A stretch of 64,000 bases of DNA from Pomacea canaliculata (Eukaryota > Mollusca > Gastropoda > Architaenioglossa > Ampullariidae). Under the pieces are notes generated by a model. The model saw nothing but the letters and a program-made list of their open reading frames with translations. It searched no databases and was not told where the DNA came from. The DNA is taken from positions 10,227,950-10,291,949 of the forward strand of contig NC_037596.1 of the NCBI RefSeq assembly GCF_003073045.1, in the 5' to 3' direction. A program made the position numbers and the translations under genes. This document shows, piece after piece, positions 36,693 through 48,454 of the stretch; position 1 is the first letter of the stretch, and each line of letters opens with the position of its first letter.

Positions 36693-39600
36693 TTATTCGA
36701 AATTAGGTAATAATTCCAAATCTAATTTTTGCATCATATGTTCGTCTTTTGCTATTTTCCACTTTTCTACTAATAAGTTAAAGGTATACAAAAAAGGATT
36801 TAAAGCAGAGTTCAGAGGGAGGACAAAAATAGCCATAGCAACACACGTCTCACTAGGAATGGAAATTCCCAAATTTGCCAGGATGCTTAACATTCCTACT
36901 GGAAACCAGCACAGGAAGTCAGACACAACGACAGTGGCAAGGCGGCGAGCTATGATGATATCTTTTGACTTCTTTGTCGTCCTTTCCTTAATAGAATTCG
37001 TTTGGACTGAGAAAAATATACAGATCTGGCCCAGCGCTATAAACACAAACAGAACCATATTAAAAATAATTGTAACTCCGAAAGAATAATTACGACCTTT
37101 AAAGGTTTTCCCTTTAAAATTGGCAGCGGACACAGATGGCGTATTGACCATAGGAACTCCCAGTCACTGAAGAAGGGCAAGAGAGGAACAGCGGCCAGTG
37201 TTAAAGCCCACAGCCAGGCCAGTCCACACGCCCACGAGCTGACCAGCGCTCAAAAGCGGAAATTTACTGAACGGAAAGCGGAGAACGATAAAACGGTCGA
37301 TGGTAATGAGACAGATGATCAAAGTCGACACCTCGCTGGACATGAAGGACAGGAAGCCGGCCACTTTGCAGGTCGTGCTGTCTCTCCATTGGAGGTCGTG
37401 CCATAAATAGATTGACCGGTAGGTCTCGTCTGCTACCCCCAGTATGGCGAGATACACCCCCATGAGAAAGTCAGCTATACTTAGATTAGTAACAAATACA
37501 TTGAAACCTGATGCAGACCTCGTTTTTTGGAGAATCTGTCGAAACAAAAAGCAACCAGTGTTGCCGACGATTGACAAAACACAGAAGAGCCACAGGAACA
37601 CGCGGTACACGTCTGATCGCAACAGATCATCGCACGACGAAATTTCATCGACAGGAGCAAACAGGAACCGTCTCAAAAGAGTCTGGAAGATTCTGCTGAC
37701 AGCAGAGTTTATAATTATCCGTAAAAATTTTATTAATGTGCTTTGCATTCTTAAAAACTTCCCTGGGAATGATCGCCAATGGGTTATTTCGCAAGTCGAG
37801 CTCTCTCAGTGATGGGAGGAAGATAAATCTCTGGTCTGTTATCGCTTCAACGTGGCCGAACGACATGTTCAGGACCTTGATGTTCGAAAAATTGGCAAAA
37901 ATTTGGCTGTCAAATATCTTTATAGAAGTCTGAGTTAAATCAACATTTTCAAGGTTTTTATGTACATAAGGAAAGCCACTGTTTAGCAAATTAACAAGAG
38001 GATTTCTAGCTAAAACCAGCTTCTTTAAATTGTTCAACATTTTAAATGAGTTAAAGTCTAAGGAAGTAATATAATTATCACTAAAATCTAGAGTTTGCAG
38101 GTTTGGTAGTTTAACTGGAGTAAAACGAGTTAATCCACAAGAAGCTAAGCTAAGCCAAACAATATGAATGTTTGACCAAAAATCTTCCATCGTCATACCT
38201 GAGTGTGTGCCGTCCAGGTAGCGCATTTCGGGGAAATCTTCTACACGAAACTTTTTCTTGCAAACAAATGCCAGACCCTGACAGAAACACTCACTAGGGC
38301 AGCTCAATCCACAGAAAGTCTCGTCGTCGTGTTGCGGACACTGTGGCCAGCCGTCGCACACGTTGTCGGGATGGACACAAACACGTGATCCACGACAGCG
38401 ATAGAAGCCCGGACACGTGTATCGCTGACAGTCCTCCTCGTCCTCGTGGGACGGACAGTCGTACACACCGTTACAGCGCACGTACACGGGCAGACAGTAA
38501 GCAGACTCGCCTGCACACCGGAAGTGCGTTTGTGGACATGGCTCAGAAGGTGCGAGAGGTACTTGGTAAAACTCACCTTTGCCGTCAAAGTAAACTACCG
38601 CGGGAGGAAACAGTCTGGTCTTTTGAGGATATTTATAAAAATACGAATGAGTACAATCCTCGTCCGAACCATCCCAACAGTCTTGATACAGGTCACAGAA
38701 GTCTGTGTAAGAGATGCACTGACCGTTACGACAGGTAAATTCTCGGCATTTGTGGTCGTGTTCACAAAAGTTCTCATCAGATCCATCGAGGCAGTCGGGC
38801 CTAAAATTACACACAAGACTGTAGGGAAGTGTAGCAAGGTGATCATCACAAGTATACATTTGTGTCTCAACAAAAATATTGAAACCAATTGTAGTTCGGC
38901 AGGAAAGAGGAAGCCCAGTTGCTCCACAAAAACATTTTGGATCACAGGACAAGAAAGAGTGGGTTACGTGACCTGAAGGACAAAGGGTAATAGAAACTTT
39001 TATATTAATCCAAGCTGAAAAAGACACTGCAATCTCAGAAATGGTCACTGTGGTTTGTCTGGTTTGTTTTTTAAGATGAGCATCATATTCACAGACAACA
39101 CGATGTTCACCAGGTGAAGAGCATTCCAACAACAGTGCGCGCAAAGGATGGAAGTAGTCATAGAAGCCACAGACCTTTCTCGAAAGATCATCAAAAAAGT
39201 CCTGCGTGGTGTTAGTTTCATAAGAGATGGTGTCATCAGCCCACTTTAGAACATATTTGTAGTATTTTGGCCAATTTATATTCGAAGTTTTTAACCCAAT
39301 CATAGCCATGTAAGGACTTTTGCCAAATGTAAACAAATTCAAGAACGCGTTCCACTCTTCCTTCGACTTCATGCTAGCTAAAGTCCCTCCGAGCTTTATA
39401 CATTCATAATCTACAAAATTCCATGAATTCATTTCATTTCTTTCAATGTACTTGTAGCATTTGTCACCTGCTGACACTAGTCCATTACACGCAGGACTGC
39501 TGTAGGGACAGTGAGGTCCCTCGTCCTCTCCTCCATGACACTCCGGCTCTAGGTTGCACTCCAGGTGTTGTTTGAATGAGTTATATAGAGGCAATGAACA

Positions 39601-40731
39601 ATCCCAAAGTCCGCTGTCCAAACGGCGAGGAGTTTCATACGAGGGGTGAAATGTGAATAACATGTGAAAGCCACCGCCCTCATTGCTGGTCGCTTCCAGT
39701 CGAAGGAGAACATTTGTTTCCACACTTACTGGACCCTTCTGTAAGCCAGAAAGTCTTGTGAAAAGGATAAGAGATCCATTGTCGTTGACTGTGTACAGTG
39801 ACAATACATCCTTTCCAGGGTACATAATATTGCTAACATCAAGATGCACTTGTGCAAAACTGATCATCATCACGTGACCATCCGGGGCAGTAACGTGTGC
39901 TGTGGCGTTTGTACCACAGGGATACTGCTTACTGTCATCAAACCCGTGTGACATCACATAGCCCGACACTGGGGATGTAAAGACTATAGGAAGTGTGTAC
40001 AACACGCTTTTCTCCACTGCCTCAAAGTGTACTTCAAACTCCAAAGTGAGTGAGACATTTTGGAGACTGTCATAAAAGAAGAAAGATTGTTGGTTAAGAC
40101 CACTTACTGCTATTGTCTGGCGTCTCCTGGTGGCTTTGCAGTTGTAAAAAACCTTTGGACATCTTTTGAAGTTACTGACGACAGTGACTGAGACATCGAT
40201 CAAGCATGGATCCAAGAGAAAACGCACAAAACTTGAAATGAAATAGCCTGTAGGTACTTCAACGGACCAAACACAGTCGGGAACTGACCTGGGGGATGTT
40301 TCTCCTCCCGATTTCCCATAAATCACACCTCTTAAGCCAGAAAACTGAAATATTTTTATATGTCCGCACTCATTAATGTTCATAAAAAATGAGTCTGTTT
40401 CCTCTTTTGAACGATAAGTATCAGCAGTCCATACTGTAGTAACATTACCTCTGTGTTTTTTACTATCTAGGTTCTCGTCTGACCGTTCCGTTGTCAAATC
40501 CAGGACCCTTGGACTTCCCGAGTGCGGGATGTCGATGTCCGTCTCATTTTCGTTTGACAATGAATCGCTAATTAATGCATGGTTATTTATTTCAATATGC
40601 GTGTCATCTGTATAACATGAATGGATCATTAATAACAATACCGCCACTAAGACGATTTTCTGATCCGAGAACCTTTTTGTTCGCCGGTCTTCTTGTGTAC
40701 AACATCCGAAGCAAGAGGAAGAGTTCATCAT
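36693..40731 (-). CDS. GRL101-like receptor: CUB, CTLD, LDLa, LRR and 7TM, frame-broken
   Basis: This is a receptor of about 1340 residues on the minus strand, lacking introns. I place the start at the tandem ATGs near 40731, because the longer frame upstream lacks an ATG. A hydrophobic signal (KIVLVAVLLLMIHSCYT) follows about 20 residues in. Domains in order: two CUB-like regions; a C-type-lectin-like module after ECHGGEDEG; two LDL-receptor class A repeats (DCLDGSDENFC, DCWDGSDEDC); two more (YDCPSHEDEEDC, CPQHDDETFC); LRR N-cap, leucine-rich repeats, C-cap; then a rhodopsin-like 7TM domain with TM2 NLSIADFLMG, TM3 end IDRFIVL (a DRY variant) and TM7 NSALNPFLY. The frame shifts near 37660, just before TM1, and again near 37160 between TM4 and TM5. 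These are either residual base-call errors or a real inactivation. The family (Lymnaea GRL101, LGR type) is from established knowledge; the ligand is unknown. Confidence 0.82.
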
Positions 40732-42359
40732 CGAAATGAGTCTAACGTGACCGGCCACACTCCTACACTCGTTCCGCAACTGTTCCGAGTTGTATGGAAA
40801 CTTATTATCACCTTTATTGTATTTCAGGAGTGTAAACTTTAAGCATAGTACCAGAAAAGCAGCACACTTATAAACAATATTTTTAAAGTGTTGCTTTTAT
40901 CTACAAACATTTTTTTTTCCCAGTTGAATTCATAAAACATTTTACTTCACGCGAAACGAAAGTCTCGTGTTTACCTAGTTTTTATCCACGGTCATCTCTG
41001 TCCTTCATCAACTCATACTTCACACCAGATGTTAATGCAATCTTTCCCTCAACACTTATCAACCTAAGCCAAAAGGTTTTCTGTAATTAATCCCATTAAA
41101 ACTAACGGTCACGGTCTTGCTGGTCATAGAATGCAGTGAATGTGTGTGGTTTACCGTGTCTAGAGAACGGCATGGTCATTGGTGAGCCTCTCCTTCTGCA
41201 ATCTTTGAACAAATCATTTCCACATGGAAAGCTAAGTTGTGGGAGCTAAGTAGCTAAGCTACAGAACTACAGAGTAAATCTGCTCACAACTCATGAAAAA
41301 AGCGCCAAACATTCTCAACAAATAAATCGGACACACACGTGAATCGTTGACTTTTCCATTTATCTACTGTCAACGGGCACGCCCTAAGTATTTGTTTAAT
41401 CATGTAAAAACTATTAAGTTTCATACAATATCGAGGGTAAGATAAAGCACATCTGACAGTAGGTGGTGTCTAGTTTGTGGGAGAATTTGATTAAACTTAA
41501 AATCGCAATATCTTTTTTTCCAAAAAATGTTTTTACTGTTCCTAACCAGCTACTGATATATACACTATGTCACTGCTATTGTTTTAGTAATAATAAGAAA
41601 TAAAAACAAATGTTTCTGTCTTGATCTTATGTTCGGAAACAAAAATAAATAGTTTAGACCTAAAATGTATTTTCTCTGGAGTCTTTAATAAAATGTCAAA
41701 ATATTTCTTCTTCAAGCTAGTACTGCTGGGTCTTAAATTTAACACGTGTGTGTGTGTGTCTGTGTGTGTGTGTTTTCACATATGCTCACTTCTACTTACG
41801 AAGTCCTAAATACTATTTAATAATTATACCTTTTTTGAGGAACACATTTCTTCTCAATTTTTAAAATTCAGAGTTTGTATTTGCTCTCAGTGAAGAAAAA
41901 ATTAGAGATTTCGTCTCCGGTTTTCTCCCCACTGCCTTGGTAAAATTTCTCATTTTCCTGACATTTTAATTATTAATAAATACAAGCCATGTGTCTCCAA
42001 ATGCCATTTAAGTAAAATAACGGTAACATTTAAATAACAGATTTAGAGACAACCAAGGTTTTATGAAGTCTAGGTCTTATGAACAACATGTAAAAGTGTT
42101 TACGGTGGACTGGCAATAGTTCTAATGACATCAGTTTCACTTCATTTCTGTGAAACGAAAAATGGATAAATAGGCTGTAGTAATTCCTAATGAATATACA
42201 ATCTACTTAAAAGGTGCAAACAGAAGGATGCACAGTCAATTGATAAACGATTGCTAAAAAAGTTTCTCTTACCTTTCACCGACGAGATAGTAATTTCTTT
42301 GTCACAACAGAGGATTTGAAAGGTATTTCTGATGTGGACGAAGCTCATGTGACTCCAAC
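40732..42359. promoter_or_regulatory. Divergent intergenic spacer, likely bidirectional promoter
   Basis: This spacer of about 1.6 kb separates two receptor genes transcribed away from each other, so both promoters should lie in it. It is AT-rich, with a (GT)n tract at 41745-41774. I could not pick a convincing TATA box or shared element on sight. The same spacer exists in copy A. Confidence 0.45.
41745..41774. repeat. (GT)n microsatellite
   Basis: About 30 bp of GT dinucleotides with one C interruption. In copy A the matching site (about 30640-30675) is broken up. Confidence 0.9.
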
Positions 42360-45300
42360 ATGATTTTTCTTGAATACTTTATATTGGTGACATTTCTTGC
42401 TTTAGATGTTAGGAGACATTTTCACTTCAGATTTTGCGATGCGAGCACAGAGCATGGAAATAGCAAAGTAGCATTCACCAGTAACAATCTCACTCATGTC
42501 CTGGATGACAACACCGGTTACCGGAATGATGATCATTTAAGCACCAATGTTTCTCCATCTTTTCAACCTTTCGATTTTAAGCTTGACAGTAGTCTGGTTA
42601 GAAATAGTCATACAGATTTATGGAAATTGCTCAGTACAAAATATCCGACCACACTTGATCATAACTGGAATATATATGACAGCAGTGTTCGAAGAGACGA
42701 GCAAGACAGACCTGAAACCATTTACGAAGTCAATGAAACACATTGTGTAACACAGAAGATGATTACTTTCTCAGGCCAGACGGGTGTTATTCACGGTTTA
42801 ATCAACAGGAATCTTGATTGTACCCTTAGAATTGTCGTTCCTGAAAGCAAGTACGTTGAAGTCAGACTGGACTACTCTAGAGAGCTGGAAGAGGTTATCA
42901 TCACAACTTCAGAAGATGAGGAATTTTCAGATCCGACGACCACCCTTACCTTCGTCAGCTTCGAGCGTCTTTTCCCGTTGTTGCTGGGTGGCTCCAACCA
43001 GATATTTTTTCAAATCAGGACAGTTAATGCCATCATCGAATTTAAAATAAGGTTTACAGCCAACGACGAAGACTTTCGAATGATGCTTCCTCTCGTGAGT
43101 ACGTCCCCTACGTCCGGCTACGTGACCACGTGGGGCTTTGACGAGAACAGGAGACACCCGTGCTTTATGAACGCTTCTCGTACTGTCCATGTTCCCCCAA
43201 ACCACGTGGTTATGGTCAGTTTCTATATCGATATCCACTCTTATGAACGTATGAATCTTTGCTCAATGATTTCCATACAACTCTACGAAATTAATCATGG
43301 AAACTTGTCACTGAAGATGGAGATTTGCTATAATTCAGTAGTACCTACTCTTGTGCTCATTCATTCTATACAAGTTCGTTTCTACGCACACATATGTTTC
43401 GGAAGAGGCTTTAAAATGAGTTTTTCGTTTCACACTGTCAATGAATCGCCAGTCAAGCTGGACAGCGGGCTGTGGGATTGTTCCGTGCCTCACTACAGCA
43501 AGTTCAAACAACACCTGGAGTGCAACCTGGAGCCTGAGTGCCACGGTGGAGAAGACGAGGGGCCAAGATGTTTTTTCAGCAGTTTTGCCTGTAACGGCTC
43601 GGTTGCTGTGGGAAATAAATGCTTTTCTTCATTTAAATCCAAAGGATACTCAACCTGGTCCTCTGCTAGTCGGGAGTGCAGAAACAGAGGCGGTAACCTT
43701 GGCAACACGAAGACTAAGCAGGAACGGAATGCTTTTAATAAAATGTATCATGTAGAGAAGGCGCCATTTGATATGCATGTAGGCTTGAGTACATACGATG
43801 GTACCTTACCCCCACAGTACAAGAAAGTCTTGGTCTGGTCTGATGGCACTGTTGCTTATGATTATGTTTATCTCGCCTTCTCAGTGGGGAGAATATCTGT
43901 GAGCATATATAACACACACTGCTCCGTTTTCTCTCTCCATTTTGATGACTTTGCACTGCAGCCTTGCATCCAACAGTTTCAAGAGGGAATTCCGTTGTGT
44001 GAATTTTACCTCCCAACACTGAATGTGTCTAAAATGTCTCTACAGATGTCAAGCTTTAAAAATGACCATGTCACAAAAACCAACAATAGTCTCTATGTAT
44101 CGTGTCCTGATGGTCACTTTACTTTCGACTTCCTGTCATGTGACCAAGCTAGCCATTGTGGTGCACAGATGTCTGCTCTGCATTGTCTGACCTGGACTAG
44201 GAGCAGAAAATCTGTTTTGACCAACATGTTTGTGTGTCGGGACCACAGTAACAGTCTTCCCTACAGTCTTGTGTGTGATTTCAGACCTGACTGCCTGGAT
44301 GAGTCTGACGAAAGGTTTTGCGAACGTGACCATCACTGTGATGGGTTCAAGTGTCGTAACGGTCAGTGCATCGAACTGAGCAAACGCTGTAACATCGACA
44401 GGGACTGCTGGGATGCCTCCGACGAGGACTGTGTCACGTTTCAAGAATGGACAGTCCCCAGGACTCCCTTTCATGCACCTCCGGCAGTGATAGACTTCTC
44501 TCAGCAAGATGACATTATCTACAAGGAACTTAACAGTTCTGACGCATGCCCAGACACGCACTTCCGGTGTCCACCTGACGGTTACTGTCTACCTGTGTAC
44601 GTGCGGTGTAACGGCGTGTACGACTGCCCTTATCACGAGGACGAGGAAGACTGTGCGAGTTACACGTGTCCAGGTTTCTACAGGTGTCGCGCCTCCACCG
44701 TGTGTGTGCACGTTGACCACATGTGTGACGGCCGACCACAGTGTCCACAACACGACGACGAACTGTTCTGTGAGCTCACGTGTCCCCCATGGTGTGTATG
44801 CCAGGGATGGGCGTTTGTTTGTCCAACGATGTTTGATACCCAGAAATTCCCTGCCATGCGTTATTTAGACGCCAGCGGGTCTGGAATGTCAACCACAGAA
44901 CTGTATCCCAGCATCCACCTCGTGTGGCTCAGTCTCTCAGCTTGTAACTTACAAAATCTTTCCAACATGTCACTTCCTAGTCTCCAAACACTGGACCTGA
45001 GTGAAAACCTCATTACCTGGCTCGACATGTCGTATTTTATGCAATTTGAAAATCTCCAAGTTCTTCGTCTTAGTGGCAATCCGTTACAAACCTTATTAAC
45101 TAGTTACACTGCATTCCATTCGTCTCTTACTTATCTTGATATATCACGAACTTTCTTAATCGCTCTTGAAGAGAAAATGTTTTCGTTTTTTCCCGATATC
45201 AAGGTTTTAAATATGTCTTTCAGTTTGATTAAAGTGTTTGGTTCTGAACAATTCCACTACATTCACAACCTGACTGAGTTAGACATCAGAGGAACTGACA

Positions 45301-46406
45301 TGAAAATAATTCCCAGAGAAACTCTGAGGTATCTGAGGTCACTTCGGACTATTCACGCCAGCTATTTCACTCTTTGCTGTCAAGAAATTCTTCCCGATGT
45401 GGAGGATTTGCTTTGCTTAGCACCGATCGACAGTTTTTCATCTTGTCAGAATCTGTTGCGTTCAAAACCTCTGAAGGTGATTCTCTGGATCCTGTGTTTC
45501 ACGTCCATCGCAGGAAACATCTGTAGTGCTATATACACTATTTTCTTAGAGACAGGAAAGATTAGCTGGACCTTCAGGTTTCTGATGATTAATTTAAATT
45601 TCTCAGATCTCTTTATGGGTATTTATCTGTTTGTTATTGGTGTCGCAGATCAGGTGTATGGAGAACATTACTTATGGCACGAGCAGTCGTGGACAGGTGG
45701 ACACCTCTGTCAAAGTGTCGGCGTTGTTTTCTTCGTCTCAAGTGAGGTGTCTTTGATGACTTTGGTCCTCCTAGCAGCACACTGCATGTTGTTATCAAGT
45801 CTTAAAAATAATCACTCACAATATAAATTAATAATTCGTATCTGCTGCTGCTTCACCTGGATCGTTGGACTAGTTCTCGCGGCTTTGCCGTTGTTTCTGA
45901 TGACACCTCAGCCAGATTTTTACCGGCAAAACTCGGTCTGTGCACCTTTACCGGTTCATAAGGATGGTTTCATCGGGTGGACCTATGAATTGTCCGTTTT
46001 TGCTGTCCTGAATCCTGTTTTAGTTATGACGGCTGACATATTTTATTTCTTCAGCATAAAGAAGACAGGAAACTTGCGTCCAGACGATCATCCCGAGATT
46101 GTGGAAAGAAAAGCTACTCGACGACTAACCCTTCTGCTAGTTACAAAAACATTGTCTTGCTCTCTTATGAGTTTTGTGGGGCTCACGACTCACATGGGGA
46201 CATCGTATTCTCTTGAAGTCCTCAGTGTCCCGGCCTTACTGGTCTGTCCTCTGAACTCCTTCATGAACCCTGTCCTGTACGCCGTGAGCGTTCTTCGTGA
46301 GGCGAGAAGAAAACTGCGGCGGCTACGGTTGCTGAAGATGTTGAAATCTCGCCGAATGAATATGCACAAAACACTCGTTTTCTCCGTTAAAATACAGCAT
46401 CCTTAA
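42360..46406 (+). CDS. GRL101-like receptor: CUB, CTLD, LDLa, LRR and 7TM, intact
   Basis: A single exon of 1348 codons from ATG 42360. Domains by residue: signal peptide 1-15; CUB-like 129-233; second beta-rich CUB-like region 243-358; C-type-lectin-like module about 404-546 (after ECHGGEDEG); LDL-receptor class A repeats 626-654, 660-691, 730-765 and 770-804, with acidic ends such as DCWDASDEDC; LRR N-cap 808-821; leucine-rich repeats about 852-1000 (LPSLQTLDLSENLITWL); C-cap about 1006-1029; rhodopsin-like 7TM 1038-1312 with GN in TM1, NLNFSD in TM2 and NPVLYA in TM7. The receptor should sit in the plasma membrane with a very large ectodomain. The TM3 end reads AAHC where the neighbour has IDRF, so the DRY-type motif is lost. 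The tail is short and basic (about 35 residues). It is convergent with the secreted Ig-like gene downstream and divergent from the minus-strand receptor. It resembles Lymnaea GRL101, with CUB and lectin modules added. Confidence 0.92.
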   Translation: MIFLEYFILVTFLALDVRRHFHFRFCDASTEHGNSKVAFTSNNLTHVLDDNTGYRNDDHLSTNVSPSFQPFDFKLDSSLVRNSHTDLWKLLSTKYPTTLDHNWNIYDSSVRRDEQDRPETIYEVNETHCVTQKMITFSGQTGVIHGLINRNLDCTLRIVVPESKYVEVRLDYSRELEEVIITTSEDEEFSDPTTTLTFVSFERLFPLLLGGSNQIFFQIRTVNAIIEFKIRFTANDEDFRMMLPLVSTSPTSGYVTTWGFDENRRHPCFMNASRTVHVPPNHVVMVSFYIDIHSYERMNLCSMISIQLYEINHGNLSLKMEICYNSVVPTLVLIHSIQVRFYAHICFGRGFKMSFSFHTVNESPVKLDSGLWDCSVPHYSKFKQHLECNLEPECHGGEDEGPRCFFSSFACNGSVAVGNKCFSSFKSKGYSTWSSASRECRNRGGNLGNTKTKQERNAFNKMYHVEKAPFDMHVGLSTYDGTLPPQYKKVLVWSDGTVAYDYVYLAFSVGRISVSIYNTHCSVFSLHFDDFALQPCIQQFQEGIPLCEFYLPTLNVSKMSLQMSSFKNDHVTKTNNSLYVSCPDGHFTFDFLSCDQASHCGAQMSALHCLTWTRSRKSVLTNMFVCRDHSNSLPYSLVCDFRPDCLDESDERFCERDHHCDGFKCRNGQCIELSKRCNIDRDCWDASDEDCVTFQEWTVPRTPFHAPPAVIDFSQQDDIIYKELNSSDACPDTHFRCPPDGYCLPVYVRCNGVYDCPYHEDEEDCASYTCPGFYRCRASTVCVHVDHMCDGRPQCPQHDDELFCELTCPPWCVCQGWAFVCPTMFDTQKFPAMRYLDASGSGMSTTELYPSIHLVWLSLSACNLQNLSNMSLPSLQTLDLSENLITWLDMSYFMQFENLQVLRLSGNPLQTLLTSYTAFHSSLTYLDISRTFLIALEEKMFSFFPDIKVLNMSFSLIKVFGSEQFHYIHNLTELDIRGTDMKIIPRETLRYLRSLRTIHASYFTLCCQEILPDVEDLLCLAPIDSFSSCQNLLRSKPLKVILWILCFTSIAGNICSAIYTIFLETGKISWTFRFLMINLNFSDLFMGIYLFVIGVADQVYGEHYLWHEQSWTGGHLCQSVGVVFFVSSEVSLMTLVLLAAHCMLLSSLKNNHSQYKLIIRICCCFTWIVGLVLAALPLFLMTPQPDFYRQNSVCAPLPVHKDGFIGWTYELSVFAVLNPVLVMTADIFYFFSIKKTGNLRPDDHPEIVERKATRRLTLLLVTKTLSCSLMSFVGLTTHMGTSYSLEVLSVPALLVCPLNSFMNPVLYAVSVLREARRKLRRLRLLKMLKSRRMNMHKTLVFSVKIQHP

Positions 46407-48454
46407 GACTGAGCGGCTTGGCTTTAAAAAAGTCATTTATTATTTTCGTGTATAACGAGAAAAACCTGATAAAATATTTCTAGCAGAAACGAGTTAGACA
46501 GAACAGCTATTTTATCAGTGCTTGGAAACTCTAACGATTTTACATATTATAAGGACTAAGCAAGACTAAGTCTTTGGCATCATCTGACCCCGAGAGTGCT
46601 GTGACTCTGCAGCAGCAAACAGCATCCACCCGCACTGCAGCAGCCGCCACCCGGAATACACACAGACATCGCGCGGTGCTGTTTAGCGTCTCGCACCATG
46701 ACAACAGCTTACAAGCACCAAAGCTAGAACAATTCTTCCCGTCGCCTGCAACAACATTGTAACCGCCCACAGCAGCCTGCCCCAGACTTTACATCTGACG
46801 AAAAACATTCTATCATGTACGACAATTCTTAAAAATCCAGCGATCTCTTTGCTAGTCCTTTTAAAGTAAAAAAAAATACTTCTGCTGGATTATTCCAGAC
46901 AAGTCTTACAAATGTTTTCTTTATTTGAGTTATTGTCAGTGGATTGTACTTGAGATTTCTTTTGCGGGTTAGTATATGTTTCAGTCATCAACGGGTTTAA
47001 AAAGTCGTGATCGTTGTTTATCCTAAGCTATAATTCGTTCCCTCATCACTTTCCCACCTTACTCCACCATTTTTATACTTCTTTTAAAGTTTTGTTCACT
47101 CATTTTGTATCTTCGTTTTTGTTCCTCACATTATTATTTTTAGATGAATATCCATATGTGTGGCTGTGATTCGACGAGTGACATTGTAATTCCTATAGAT
47201 TATATAACTGTGACATTAATTAAACACTTCTTTCAACTTTCCTCTACCCGTAGTCTGGAAGCCAAAGCAAAAAAATAAATAAATAAATAATAAATAAATC
47301 ATGTACCTCTGCACATTAATGAGTAAATTTTGTCTTATTTTTCAAGTCTTGACAATAGAAGTTTGTCTTCCAGTAAAAACACAAAGCTCATCCCGCTCAG
47401 ATGTTTTTTTGTTTTTGTTTTTTTTTTAATAGGTAACCCCACGACATTTTATCTGATGTTCACACTTGCCATTTATTTGTTAGTAAAGATTTAAGCATCG
47501 TGAGACAGTTTCCGAGGTTCAAGCGACACAAAATATAAATTTCGTAAACAATACACTCTTTCCAGTTGACAGATCACATCATCTTTGCACGACATCTTGT
47601 AACTGAAACTAAAACTCTAATAGCGCCTAGTGACAGCGAAACAAAAAGAGTGTATGTGAGCTGAAAAAATGTTATAACAAGATAGTAGTTTAAAAAATAG
47701 TCATTAATTTTTGATGTATGCAAAACAAAGACAGTAAGCTATATTCAATGGCTAAAATCCTAGAGAATTTATCTCAACAGGTCTTATGGTCAAAAAGATT
47801 GTTAAAGCTGCCTGTTCCTGAAGAGTGGATTGCTTCTTTTACATAGAAGACAATTCATACTAATCCGTTTACCCTGTAGGCTTATATATCAGCTTGATGA
47901 TGATTTAGCTTTTAATAAAATGTCTTCTAAGTAATCATCTTTTTTTCATAAAGCTGCTTGCAATTTTTTCAGAACTGTAATTCATTTAAAGGTCAACACG
48001 AGCGCTCAGGAACAGAGCCGGAAACAGAACATTATCACTAAAACATATTCCGGTGGTATTTTATGACGAAGAGGCACAAGAAATACCATAACTATTATAT
48101 TAATGTTTTGTCGTAATCACGTCTGGATTTGTCCAGAAAGCAGGAAGTGACGAAATGGTAATATTTCTAAAAATAGAATCGTTTGCATGAGTTGTTTATA
48201 TCACTGTAACTCAATCATCTCTCGCCCATTATTTCACCCACATAAGAACATTCATGTCTTAGACACTGACCATCAGCATTCAAGAAATTTTCATTTTATT
48301 TCTTTTTCATCATACGATACACTTCCATGTATAGCAGCTGGACAATTCTTCGACGGCGTCTTTAAAGATAAGTAAATCTTCTTCAAGTATGGAAGACTTA
48401 GAAGTTAGACGCCTCTGAATACAAATTATTAGAGAAGAGTGGTTTGTGAGCACA
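46407..48454. other. Convergent 3' spacer, unit 1
   Basis: No supported gene lies between the receptor stop and the stop of the minus-strand Ig-like gene. An AAAT-type microsatellite lies at about 47272-47298. On the minus strand an AATAAA lies near 48300, about 155 nt past the Ig-like gene's stop, and could be its polyadenylation signal. Confidence 0.6.

Larger units (their letters stand above)
35328..46206. repeat. Tandem unit copy B, the cleaner copy
   Basis: This is the counterpart of copy A. It begins at an AAGTTTTCTTGTTCTCCTTT block matching 22981 and ends where copy A is truncated, at ATCGTATTC (about 46206). It contains both divergently transcribed receptor genes, one fully open and one open save for frame breaks. 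Confidence 0.85.

Noticed and set aside
38304..38976. Cys-, Thr- and Arg-rich frames on both strands within the receptor gene
   Set aside because: They are shadow frames of the LDL-receptor class A repeats of the minus-strand receptor.
48187..48375. Plus-strand 62-codon frame, also seen at 54504-54686
   Set aside because: Open in both units only because the units are nearly identical. It lies in the likely 3' untranslated region of the minus-strand gene, and unit 2 carries in-frame length changes.
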